A stretch of DNA of 6,760 bases from Thermoflavifilum sp. (GTDB lineage: Bacteria; Bacteroidota; Bacteroidia; Chitinophagales; Chitinophagaceae): the NCBI GenBank assembly GCA_019683625.1, contig JADGHY010000114.1:1-6760 (forward strand), read 5' to 3'. How positions within the stretch are numbered: the stretch's first letter is position 1; the number at the start of each line of letters is the position of its first letter. Both the position numbers and the translations under genes were made by a program. A model generated the notes under the pieces. It made no database searches and was not told where the DNA came from. It was given only the letters and a program-made list of their open reading frames with translations. Below are positions 1 through 6,760 of this stretch, one piece after another.

Positions 1-783
1 ATGCTTAGGGCTTATTGGGTGGGAGGCATATTGTTATGCATATTGCTCTGGGCCGGCAATCGCTGGGTGGTACCGCATGCCGACCGGATCAGGGATGCTT
101 TTGAAGATAAATATGTAAACGATATTGATGAAAGCAAGCAAATCAGCAATGTGCACCTGCGCATTGATAGTTTTAGTTATGTGACGATGTACATTTATGA
201 TCCCATCTACAAATACGCTTCAGGATTCAAGTTGGAAAAGATCCGCAATCAGGATTTGTATTACCGCCTGGAAGCGCAGAATGTGCGCTGGGATTCTGTG
301 CATAAGACCTGGAACACGGGCCCTTGTGTGATTCGCACTTTCGATGGATTGCAGGAAACCGCCCGCCAGCTTGCCGATACCAACCTCAAGATTCCCCTGG
401 CTCCGGAAGATTTGATTCAACGCAGCAACATCACCGAAACCCTTACCACTCCCGAGCTCAATGCCTATATTGCCCGGGAAAAATTGCGCGGCAGCGAGGG
501 CATCAATGCCTTGTACGTGGAAAAATATCGCCGCGATGCCTCTGCAGTGGCTGTTGTGATCCTCACCCTCATTGGGGTGGCCGTGGCCAGCCGAAAGGTA
601 CGGGGCGGCAGCGGGCTGCATCTGGCCATTGGCATAGTGATAGGCTCGGCATATATCGTTGTCTTGCAATTTTCCTATACCTTTTCGGTCAAAGGCAATC
701 TTGCTCCCTTTGTGGCGGTGTGGTTACCGAATGTGTTGTTCGGGGCCGTAGCATTTGCATTATTGCGCCGCGCACCCAAATGA
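1..783 (+). CDS. LptF/LptG family permease, 5'-truncated (C-terminal 260 residues)
   Basis: This is the C-terminal part of an inner-membrane permease of the LptF/LptG (YjgP/YjgQ) family. With LptB these proteins form the ABC transporter that extracts lipopolysaccharide from the inner membrane and feeds it to the Lpt bridge. In the visible part, one membrane segment (about residues 5-24) leads into a soluble, beta-rich periplasmic region (about 45-140), followed by three membrane segments (about 179-196, 206-226 and 232-254). The loop ASRKVRGGSG (196-205) and the ending LLRRAPK resemble Bacteroidota members. The family normally has six membrane segments and about 360 residues here, so the ATG at base 1 is probably an internal Met and roughly 100 codons with TM1-TM2 lie upstream. 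I cannot separate LptF from LptG on this fragment, so no symbol is given. The gene ends at TGA 781-783. Family assignment rests on remembered motifs and topology, not a search. Confidence 0.85.
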   Translation: MLRAYWVGGILLCILLWAGNRWVVPHADRIRDAFEDKYVNDIDESKQISNVHLRIDSFSYVTMYIYDPIYKYASGFKLEKIRNQDLYYRLEAQNVRWDSVHKTWNTGPCVIRTFDGLQETARQLADTNLKIPLAPEDLIQRSNITETLTTPELNAYIAREKLRGSEGINALYVEKYRRDASAVAVVILTLIGVAVASRKVRGGSGLHLAIGIVIGSAYIVVLQFSYTFSVKGNLAPFVAVWLPNVLFGAVAFALLRRAPK

Positions 784-860
784 CCGTAATGCTTTCTTGC
801 AGAAACCTTTCATCCTGACCAATCATCCCGAAAGCTTCCTGCTGCCTGCAGGTAAATCCC

Positions 861-868
861 TAAATTTG
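861..868 (+). promoter_or_regulatory. Probable Bacteroidota -7 promoter box (TAAATTTG) upstream of citrate synthase
   Basis: TAAATTTG matches the Bacteroidota primary-sigma -7 consensus TAnnTTTG exactly and lies in the 175-base spacer before the citrate synthase gene. Transcription would start a few bases after the box, giving a 5' leader of roughly 80-90 bases. No clear TTTG -33 box is found about 20 bases upstream, so the call rests on the -7 element alone. A second, poorer match (CATCTTTG, 926-933) lies closer to the gene. The rest of the spacer (784-958) has no open frame of interest and no strong hairpin with a T-run. Confidence 0.45.
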
Positions 869-958
869 TACAATTCAGAAACATCGCTTTGCTGTCAGGC
901 ATCGTTCAGCGATCCATCAGGCGATCATCTTTGTTTATTCAGGATTAAAACCGGTAGT

Positions 959-2314
959 ATGAGCACATTAAAAGAAAAATTTAAGGCTAAAGCCGACGAA
1001 CAAGCTGCCCGGGTGAGGCAATTGATTCAGGAATATGGTCATACCAAAATTGGAGAGATCACCTTATCGCAGGTTTATCAGGGTATGCGCGGGGTGATTG
1101 GTTTGGTAACGGAAACTTCTTTGCTGGATCCCAATGAAGGCATTCGTTTTCGAGGATATTCCATTCCGCAATTGCGCAAGCAACTGCCTAAAGCATCGGG
1201 AGGTCATGAACCCTTACCGGAAGGCTTATTCTATTTGATGTTGTTGGGCGAATTGCCCGCCGAACAGGATGTAACCGATATGGCCAATGCGTGGGGACGA
1301 CGTTCGCATGTGCCCAACCATGTATTTGATGCGATCGATGCCCTGCCTATTTCCACGCACCCCATGACGATGTTCACCGTGGGCATCATGGCTATGCAAA
1401 CCGAATCCCGATTTGCGAAAGCCTATGCCGCAGGCACCATGAGCAAGGCCGATTACTGGGATTATACCTTTGAAGATGCCATGAACCTCATTGCGCGCCT
1501 GCCCCGCATCGCAGCATATATCTATCGCCGCAAATACAAGGGTGGAGATAACATCCAGCCCGATCACTCGCTGGATTGGGCAGCCAATTTTGCCCATATG
1601 CTGGGTTATGATGATGAAAGCTTCTATGAACTGATGCGCCTGTACATGACCATCCACGCCGATCATGAGGGTGGAAATGTGAGCGCTCACACCGTGCATC
1701 TGGTGGGCTCGGCGTTGAGTGATCCTTATCTGGCATTTTCTGCTGGGATGAATGGGCTGGCAGGCCCCCTGCACGGATTGGCCAATCAGGAAGTGATTAA
1801 ATGGATTAAAAACATGCAGCAAGAGCTGGGTGGAGGATTGCCAAGCAAGGAACAAATTGCAGCTTTCGTGCATAAAACTTTGAGTGAGGGAAAGGTGATC
1901 CCGGGCTATGGCCATGCCGTATTGCGGCAAACCGATCCCCGTTTCCTAGCCCAGATGGATTTTGCCAAGAAACATTTGCCCGACGACGAACTGGTAAATC
2001 TGGTCTGGCGCATTTACGAAGTAGTGCCACCGATCTTGCAGGAGCTCGGAAAGGTGAAAAACCCCTGGCCTAATGTGGATGCACATTCCGGAGCTTTGTT
2101 AGAGCATTATGGATTGGTGGAATATGAGTTTTACACTGTATTATTTGGCGTTTCCCGTTCATTGGGCGTGATGGCCTCGCTTTGCTGGGATCGGGCTTTA
2201 GGATTGCCCATTGAACGTCCTAAATCGGTTACCACCGAATGGCTGGAAAAGTTCGTGAAAGGCCAGTTGCAGAGCGTTGAACATGCCACACACGCAAGCG
2301 GTGAAGAATCCTGA
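959..2314 (+). CDS. Citrate (Si)-synthase, mitochondrial/eukaryotic-like type
   Basis: It condenses oxaloacetate and acetyl-CoA into citrate, the entry step of the TCA cycle, in the cytoplasm. The 451-residue product carries the family signature GYGHAVLRQTDPR (316-328). The catalytic triad is complete: H272 in LHGLANQEV, H319 in GYGHAV and D374 in NVDAHSG. These match pig heart H274, H320 and D375 with offsets of one or two. Substrate arginines are also present at R328, R400 and R420. The segment around HADHEGGNVSAHT (233-245), followed by SALSDPYL and MNGLAGP, is very close to mitochondrial citrate synthases rather than the hexameric GltA type. I chose ATG 959 because the protein begins to look family-like there (MSTLKEKF). 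The frame is open back to 755, but that extension overlaps the permease gene and shows no conserved sequence. No Shine-Dalgarno sequence is evident, which is normal in Bacteroidota. TGA is at 2312-2314, and recG begins 39 bases later. The symbol gltA is often used for bacterial citrate synthases but refers to a different subfamily. Confidence 0.96.
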   Translation: MSTLKEKFKAKADEQAARVRQLIQEYGHTKIGEITLSQVYQGMRGVIGLVTETSLLDPNEGIRFRGYSIPQLRKQLPKASGGHEPLPEGLFYLMLLGELPAEQDVTDMANAWGRRSHVPNHVFDAIDALPISTHPMTMFTVGIMAMQTESRFAKAYAAGTMSKADYWDYTFEDAMNLIARLPRIAAYIYRRKYKGGDNIQPDHSLDWAANFAHMLGYDDESFYELMRLYMTIHADHEGGNVSAHTVHLVGSALSDPYLAFSAGMNGLAGPLHGLANQEVIKWIKNMQQELGGGLPSKEQIAAFVHKTLSEGKVIPGYGHAVLRQTDPRFLAQMDFAKKHLPDDELVNLVWRIYEVVPPILQELGKVKNPWPNVDAHSGALLEHYGLVEYEFYTVLFGVSRSLGVMASLCWDRALGLPIERPKSVTTEWLEKFVKGQLQSVEHATHASGEES

Positions 2315-2326
2315 ATGGTACTTCCG

Positions 2327-2334
2327 TAAATTTC
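2327..2334 (+). promoter_or_regulatory. Possible weak -7 promoter box (TAAATTTC) before recG
   Basis: TAAATTTC differs from the Bacteroidota -7 consensus TAnnTTTG only at the last base and sits in the 39-base gap between the citrate synthase and recG genes. There is no TTG-containing -33 box at a suitable distance, and a start this close would leave a leader of only about 12-15 bases. It is a candidate only; recG could equally be cotranscribed from upstream. Confidence 0.2.
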
Positions 2335-2353
2335 AGCATCTGATTTCTCGGCC

Positions 2354-4465
2354 ATGCCGACGCTGCCATCATCTATATGGAGTATTCCCGTGGAATATAT
2401 CAAAGGGGTGGGACCCCAGCGGGCAGAGCTGTTGAAAAAAGAACTCCAGATTTTCACCGGCCGTGATTTGTTGATGCTCTTCCCGTACCGGTACTATGAC
2501 CGTTCGGAAATTACTCCCGTGGCCCGGCTCACAGCCGATCAGGAATATGCGCAGGTAAAAGGCATCCTCACCCAAATCCATGAGGTGGAAAGCAATCGGT
2601 GGAGCAGCAGCCGTTTAGTGGCTGAGCTTCATGATGATACGGGGTTTGTGCAATTGATTTGGTTTAATGGCTGGCAGTGGGTAAAAAAAGGGTTGCAAAT
2701 TGGAAAAACTTATCTGGCTTTCGGACGGCTGTCCTTTTTCAATGGCATCCCCCAGATCGTTCATCCCGAATTAAATGACCCCCATGCCATGCAGGCCAGC
2801 TGGGCCTTTGAGCCAGTATATCCTTCCACCGAAAAACTCAAATCCAGAGGACTGAATAGCAGGGGCATAGCCCGCATCATGGCTGCTTTCTGGGAAAAGA
2901 TTTCCGAAAAAGATATTCCAGAAAACCTTCCTCAGGCCATACGGGATAAGTATCAACTTATGGATCGGGGTCAAGCCTTTCGGGCCATCCATTTTCCTGC
3001 CAGCTGGCAGCAAGCCGAAGCAGCCCGCCGTCGCCTGAAATTTGAAGAGCTATTTCTGGCTCAGGTGCGCATAGCCATCTTGCGTAACCGGCATCATCAT
3101 GAGTCAAAAGGATGGATATTTCAGCAAGTGGGTGATTTGTTCAATAGCTTATATGCCCGTTTGCCTTTTTCGCTCACCGAAGCCCAGAAACGCGTCATTC
3201 GGGAAATCCGCCGGGATACGCTTTCCGGCCATCAGATGAATCGGCTCCTGCAGGGAGATGTGGGCAGCGGCAAGACCATTGTGGCCCTGCTGGCCATGTT
3301 GCTGGCGGTTGACAATGGCTTTCAGGCCTGCCTGATGGCTCCTACCGAAATTCTTGCCCAGCAGCATTTTTCCCATATCTGTGCCTTGCTCGATGGCTTA
3401 CCTGTTACCCCGGCCCTGCTCACGGGAAGCATTAAGGGACAAGCCCGCAAACATATCCTGGAAGGCATTGCCAATGGCACCATTAACCTGTTGATTGGTA
3501 CCCATGCCCTTATTGAAGACACTGTACAATTTGCCCGGCTGGGACTGGCTGTCATCGATGAACAACATCGTTTTGGCGTGGCGCAGCGCGCCGCACTCTG
3601 GGAAAAAAGTGAAATCCCTCCTCATGTGCTGGTGATGACCGCCACGCCCATACCCCGCACCCTGGCCATGACTGTATATGGTGACCTGGATGTATCGGTG
3701 ATTGACATGCTGCCTCCGGGCAGAAAAAAAATCATCACGGTACATCGCACGAACGACAAAAGGCATCAGGTGATGGATTTTGTGAAATCTCAGCTTCGGC
3801 AGGGCCGCCAGGCATATATCGTGTATCCGCTCATCGAAGAATCGGAAAAGCTGGACTATGAAAACCTCATGCGGGGCTATGAAGAAGTGAAGGCCTATTT
3901 CCCCGAGCCGGAATTTCGCATCAGCATGGTTCATGGCCAGCAACCTACCGACGTGAGGAATACGAATATGCAACGTTTCGTGCAAGGAATCACTCATATT
4001 ATGGTGGCTACTACGGTTATCGAAGTGGGTGTGCATGTGCCTAATGCCAGCATCATGGTCATTGAAAGTGCAGAAAAATTTGGCCTGTCGCAACTGCATC
4101 AACTTCGGGGCCGTGTCGGACGGGGTGAACACGAGTCATATTGCATCTTGCTCACGGCTCCTGAAATTGGTAAAGAAGCTATGGAACGGATTCGGGTGAT
4201 GACGCAAACCGATAATGGTTTTCTGATAGCTGAGAAAGATATGCAACTGAGAGGGCCTGGTGATATTGAAGGCACCCGGCAGAGCGGCATGATGGAATTT
4301 AAATTGGCCGATGTGGTCAGGGATGCCGATATGCTCATGCAGGCAAGAGAAGCCGCTATCCGGCTGGTGGAGCAGGATCCGCTGCTGATGCAACCCGAGA
4401 ACAGATGCTTGCTGCAAGCCTTGCAAGCCGAAAAAACCAAAAACAATTGGAGCAAGATTTCCTAA
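2354..4465 (+). CDS. recG: ATP-dependent DNA helicase RecG
   Basis: RecG is a monomeric superfamily 2 translocase that regresses stalled replication forks, unwinds Holliday junctions and D-/R-loops, and helps repair recombination intermediates. The 703-residue product is full length (E. coli RecG has 693). A helix-hairpin-helix-like stretch, IKGVGPQRAELL (16-27), leads into the OB-fold wedge domain (about 60-140) that grips branched DNA. The helicase motifs follow in order: Walker A GDVGSGKT (301-308, K307), motif Ia APTEILAQQH (329-338), DEQH box (402-405), motif III TATP (429-432), the motif V region VATTVIEVGV (551-560) and motif VI QLRGRVGRG (583-591). The RecG-specific TRG segment GPGDIEGTRQSG (634-645) couples ATP hydrolysis to movement and separates it from PriA and Mfd. 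The ATG at 2354 starts directly before the conserved N-terminus; no Shine-Dalgarno sequence is visible. A near-consensus -7 box (TAAATTTC, 2327-2334) lies just upstream, so it may have its own promoter or be read through from the citrate synthase gene. TAA is at 4463-4465. Confidence 0.98.
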   Translation: MPTLPSSIWSIPVEYIKGVGPQRAELLKKELQIFTGRDLLMLFPYRYYDRSEITPVARLTADQEYAQVKGILTQIHEVESNRWSSSRLVAELHDDTGFVQLIWFNGWQWVKKGLQIGKTYLAFGRLSFFNGIPQIVHPELNDPHAMQASWAFEPVYPSTEKLKSRGLNSRGIARIMAAFWEKISEKDIPENLPQAIRDKYQLMDRGQAFRAIHFPASWQQAEAARRRLKFEELFLAQVRIAILRNRHHHESKGWIFQQVGDLFNSLYARLPFSLTEAQKRVIREIRRDTLSGHQMNRLLQGDVGSGKTIVALLAMLLAVDNGFQACLMAPTEILAQQHFSHICALLDGLPVTPALLTGSIKGQARKHILEGIANGTINLLIGTHALIEDTVQFARLGLAVIDEQHRFGVAQRAALWEKSEIPPHVLVMTATPIPRTLAMTVYGDLDVSVIDMLPPGRKKIITVHRTNDKRHQVMDFVKSQLRQGRQAYIVYPLIEESEKLDYENLMRGYEEVKAYFPEPEFRISMVHGQQPTDVRNTNMQRFVQGITHIMVATTVIEVGVHVPNASIMVIESAEKFGLSQLHQLRGRVGRGEHESYCILLTAPEIGKEAMERIRVMTQTDNGFLIAEKDMQLRGPGDIEGTRQSGMMEFKLADVVRDADMLMQAREAAIRLVEQDPLLMQPENRCLLQALQAEKTKNNWSKIS

Positions 4466-4499
4466 AAACAATCCGACTATCGAAGCAACACTACATTTT

Positions 4500-4517
4500 A
4501 TGAAGCCATTCCCGTGA
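4500..4517 (+). other. Five-codon mini-ORF whose stop overlaps the next gene's start (TGATG)
   Basis: ATG at 4500 reads Met-Lys-Pro-Phe-Pro and then TGA at 4515-4517. The final A of the stop is the first base of ATG 4517, one possible start of the downstream exported protein, giving the TGATG arrangement often seen in translationally coupled genes. The sequence shows the overlap; a function as a leader peptide is inference. With only five codons, and with other in-frame starts at 4514 (GTG), 4523 and 4532, chance is a fair explanation. Confidence 0.2.
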
Positions 4518-6760
4518 TGTATATGGCAAGCATGTTCAGCCGGCCATCAGGCTCTGAAGGCCCGCGCACCGGCCATTTCCACCATATCCTTTCTTTCCGA
4601 AAAAGAAAGACAACCAAGCTTTGCCTCCCCGGCACATGCCTGAACATCGCTCTCTTCTTGCTACTTGTGCTGGGTCTATGCCAAAACCATCCTGCTTTCG
4701 GGCAATCTTCTTTTGGGGTGATTAGCTTCCAGGAAAATAAAGGGCAATGGCCATCAGACGAGCGGTATCGCGCCGATTTGGGCAATGGACAATATGTGGT
4801 GCTCAGGCAGCAAGGCTTTGGCGTGGTGCTATACGATACGGCTGATCTTGAGCGCCTGCAGCTATTCACGCATGGGCATCCATCCATATCTTCAGCTAGC
4901 CAGCCAGCGAGTGGATCGGCTTCTGCCAGCGCTTATCATCACCCGCGCAGCCGTTTTCCCCGGCCAATCCTGCCCCATCATCCGAAACCGCCATTGCCGG
5001 AAGATTCGCTTTCCGTTTCTCCTGGAAATAACCCCATAGTGTTGCATGGTTGCTATTACCAGGTTCGTTTTATCCATAGTCAGGTTCCACAGGTCATTCC
5101 CGATCATGAGGTGAGCACCCGGTATCATTATTTCTTAGGCAATGATCCTGCCCGCTGGGCCAGAGATGTGGGAGCTTATGGGGGCATCACTTATGCATCC
5201 ATTTACCCCCAAATTGACGTGAGATTTTATTTTGAAGCAGGCCGCCTGAAATATGACTGGATCATTCATCCCGGTGGGAAAATTTCGGCTATCCAAATGC
5301 AATACAGCGGTGTTGAGTCGCTGGAGGTGAAAAAAGGCAATTTGCTGATCCACACGGCTGTGGGTGATGTCACGGAGCTGGAGCCTTTTTGCTATCAATA
5401 CATCAACGGTCAGCGGGTGGAAATCCCATGTGCCTATGTGCTCAACAGTTTGCCTGCCTCCACGAGTCAGCCTCAGCAGGCAGGAAAAGGCCGCAACCTG
5501 CAGGTGTCTTTTCGGATAAAAGGCGATTACCAACCAGGTTATCCCCTTATCATCGATCCGGTAGTGGTATTTGCCACCTTCACGGGCTCTACTTCCGATA
5601 ACTGGGGATTTACGGCCACCTACGATGCACAGGGAAATTTCTATGCCGGAGGCATTGTTTTCGGAGGAGGCTATCCCGTGACGCCAGGCGCCTTTCAGCA
5701 ACAGTTTGCCGGCGGCCAGCCCGAGGGAGCAGAGGAATATGGTTATGACATGGCTATTGCCAAATTCGATCCGACGGGTAAAAATTTATTGTATGCTACT
5801 TACCTGGGTGGTTCGGGCAATGAGCAGCCTCATAGCCTAATCGTGAATCACCAGGGCAATTTGATCATTGCGGGCCGCACCAATTCTCCTGATTTCCCGC
5901 ACGATCATCAATATGGCTCGGGAGGGGGTTACGATATTGTGGTAGCCGAACTGAGTCCGGATGGCCGCAGGCTCGTGCACAGCACCCTGCTTGGAGGCAG
6001 TTATGATGATGGGGTGAACATCACCTATGTTCGGGAAGCAGGTACGGTTTCCCTGATGCAGAATTATGGCGATGATGCCCGCAGCGAAGTGATTGTAGAT
6101 GCCTCGGATCAGGTATATCTTGCCAGCTGCACCCAGTCGCCCGATTTTCCCGTCACACCCGGCAGTTTTCAAATCCGCAAAGGCGATAACAGCAATTTGC
6201 ATGGGGGAAGCATTACCATTTCAGAACCTGGTCATCAACCCTATACCGTATATTATACCTATCGCGATCAGGATGCGGTGGTGCTAAAACTCAATCCTGA
6301 TCTCACCCTCAACTGGGCTAGCTTTCTGGGAGGCAGTGGCAACGATGCTGCCTATGTGATTGACCTAGATCCGGCAGGCAATATCTATGTAGGGGGTGCC
6401 ACCTCCAGCCGCAATTTTCCTGTTGCCGGAACTGGGGTATGGCAGGCCGGTTATCAGGGTGGCGATGTGGATGGATTTGTGGCCGAAATCAGCAACGACG
6501 GCCGGCAGTTGCTGCGGCGTACGTATCTGGGTACCCCTGGCATCGATGAGGTATATGGATTAGCCTTTGATCAGCAAGGTTATCCCTATGTATGCGGCAC
6601 CACCACGGGCAACTGGCCTGTTATGAACGCTGCTTATGTGGAGGCCGGCGGCAAACAATTCATTGCCAAACTCAAGCCCGACCTCAGCGGCTTCGTCTAT
6701 TCCACTACTTTTGGCACCAACTCTTCCGAACCCAACATCTCGCCTGTAGCCTTTCTGGTG
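4517..6760 (+). CDS. Secreted DUF7948-like / SBBP-repeat protein, 3'-truncated by window end
   Basis: The frame is open for 748 codons and continues beyond the window. A basic stretch, RKRKTTK (28-34), precedes a hydrophobic core (about 41-54) and a plausible signal peptidase I site after AFG (60-62), so export through Sec is likely. The mature part starts with SFQENKGQWPSDERYRADL (70-88), the hallmark of the N-terminal domain (DUF7948 as I recall it) of large Bacteroidota SBBP proteins; this domain continues to about YPLIIDPVVVFATF (342-355). Residues 118-171 form a Ser/Ala then Pro/His-rich insert. From about 370 there are at least five SBBP-like beta-propeller repeats with recurring D..GN.Y..G, FP.TPG.FQ, AK..P.G and YLGGSG elements. 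Such proteins usually end in a T9SS sorting or gliding-motility-associated domain, but that end is not visible here. Function is unknown; a surface or secreted adhesin or structural role is inference. The start is uncertain: GTG 4514 and ATG 4517, 4523 and 4532 are all in frame, and 4532 gives the shortest n-region. The gap after recG is 51 bases and shows no terminator. Confidence 0.88.
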   Translation, partial: MYMASMFSRPSGSEGPRTGHFHHILSFRKRKTTKLCLPGTCLNIALFLLLVLGLCQNHPAFGQSSFGVISFQENKGQWPSDERYRADLGNGQYVVLRQQGFGVVLYDTADLERLQLFTHGHPSISSASQPASGSASASAYHHPRSRFPRPILPHHPKPPLPEDSLSVSPGNNPIVLHGCYYQVRFIHSQVPQVIPDHEVSTRYHYFLGNDPARWARDVGAYGGITYASIYPQIDVRFYFEAGRLKYDWIIHPGGKISAIQMQYSGVESLEVKKGNLLIHTAVGDVTELEPFCYQYINGQRVEIPCAYVLNSLPASTSQPQQAGKGRNLQVSFRIKGDYQPGYPLIIDPVVVFATFTGSTSDNWGFTATYDAQGNFYAGGIVFGGGYPVTPGAFQQQFAGGQPEGAEEYGYDMAIAKFDPTGKNLLYATYLGGSGNEQPHSLIVNHQGNLIIAGRTNSPDFPHDHQYGSGGGYDIVVAELSPDGRRLVHSTLLGGSYDDGVNITYVREAGTVSLMQNYGDDARSEVIVDASDQVYLASCTQSPDFPVTPGSFQIRKGDNSNLHGGSITISEPGHQPYTVYYTYRDQDAVVLKLNPDLTLNWASFLGGSGNDAAYVIDLDPAGNIYVGGATSSRNFPVAGTGVWQAGYQGGDVDGFVAEISNDGRQLLRRTYLGTPGIDEVYGLAFDQQGYPYVCGTTTGNWPVMNAAYVEAGGKQFIAKLKPDLSGFVYSTTFGTNSSEPNISPVAFLV
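5624..6736 (+). repeat. Five degenerate SBBP-type protein repeats within the exported protein
   Basis: These are repeats at protein level, not DNA level. Repeat starts, counted from ATG 4517, are near residues 370 (DAQGNFYAGG), 444 (NHQGNLIIAG), 528 (DASDQVYLAS), 618 (DPAGNIYVGG) and 685 (DQQGYPYVCG). Four of the units end in an LGG- or LG-type turn: YLGGSGNE (429-436), LLGGSYDD (491-498), FLGGSGND (603-610) and YLGTPGIDE (670-678). The fifth ends in the weaker TFGTNSSE. Unit length varies from about 65 to 90 residues because the third carries inserts. The pattern fits blades of a beta-propeller; further blades may follow beyond the window. Confidence 0.7.

Noticed and set aside
845..852. Palindrome CCTGCAGG as a possible operator or terminator after the permease gene
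   Set aside because: It is only 8 bases with no loop and no following T-run, which is within chance expectation.
901..913. Small hairpin ATCG-TTCAG-CGAT upstream of citrate synthase
   Set aside because: The stem has four base pairs, does not extend, and has no T-run; too weak for a terminator or riboswitch.
755..958. A 68-codon N-terminal extension of citrate synthase from ATG 755
   Set aside because: It overlaps the 3' end of the permease gene, shows no conserved or targeting-like sequence, and would place the promoter box inside the coding region. Family-like sequence begins at ATG 959.
1226..1930. Open frame of 234 codons on the minus strand
   Set aside because: It lies opposite the conserved core of citrate synthase and its translation is not protein-like.
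3398..4132. Long open frame of 244 codons on the minus strand
   Set aside because: It lies entirely opposite the conserved helicase motifs of recG and its translation shows no recognisable domain; it is a shadow of the real gene.
4667..4681. Possible lipobox (VLGLC, residues 51-55) making the exported protein a lipoprotein
   Set aside because: The residue before Cys is Leu, whereas lipoboxes need a small residue such as Gly, Ala or Ser there. A signal peptidase I site after AFG fits better.
4498..4887. Minus-strand open frame of 129 codons at the start of the exported protein gene
   Set aside because: The plus strand here encodes a signal peptide and the ENKGQW domain in a frame that stays open for 748 codons, so the minus-strand frame is a shadow.

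Overview
The window looks like chromosomal DNA from a Bacteroidota bacterium, most likely of the Chitinophagaceae/Chitinophagales type; the genus cannot be fixed from sequence alone. The clues are the closing part of an LptF/LptG-type permease of the Bacteroidota form, a citrate synthase of the mitochondrial-like class, a large exported protein with an 'ENKGQW' N-terminal domain followed by SBBP-type propeller repeats, no convincing Shine-Dalgarno sequences, and a TAAATTTG box that fits the Bacteroidota -7 promoter consensus.

Layout: all four genes lie on the + strand with little space between them. (1) 1-783 is the 3' part of an LptF/LptG family permease gene whose first transmembrane segments lie upstream of the window. 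(2) 784-958 is a 175-base spacer carrying a probable promoter. (3) 959-2314 encodes a complete citrate synthase of 451 residues with all catalytic residues. (4) After 39 bases, 2354-4465 encodes a complete RecG helicase of 703 residues with all its motifs. (5) After 51 bases a reading frame opens at about 4517 and runs without a stop to the end of the window (at least 748 codons). It encodes a secreted protein with a signal peptide, a DUF7948-like domain and at least five SBBP-like repeats; its C-terminus is outside the window.

The genes do not form an obvious pathway. They cover lipopolysaccharide export, the entry step of the TCA cycle, replication-fork and recombination repair, and an uncharacterised surface or secreted protein. 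The first three are ordinary housekeeping genes. The least understood item is the exported repeat protein: its function is unknown, its start is ambiguous, it has a long low-complexity insert, and a five-codon mini-ORF precedes it with a TGATG overlap. I see no RNA gene, insertion sequence, CRISPR array or strong intrinsic terminator.
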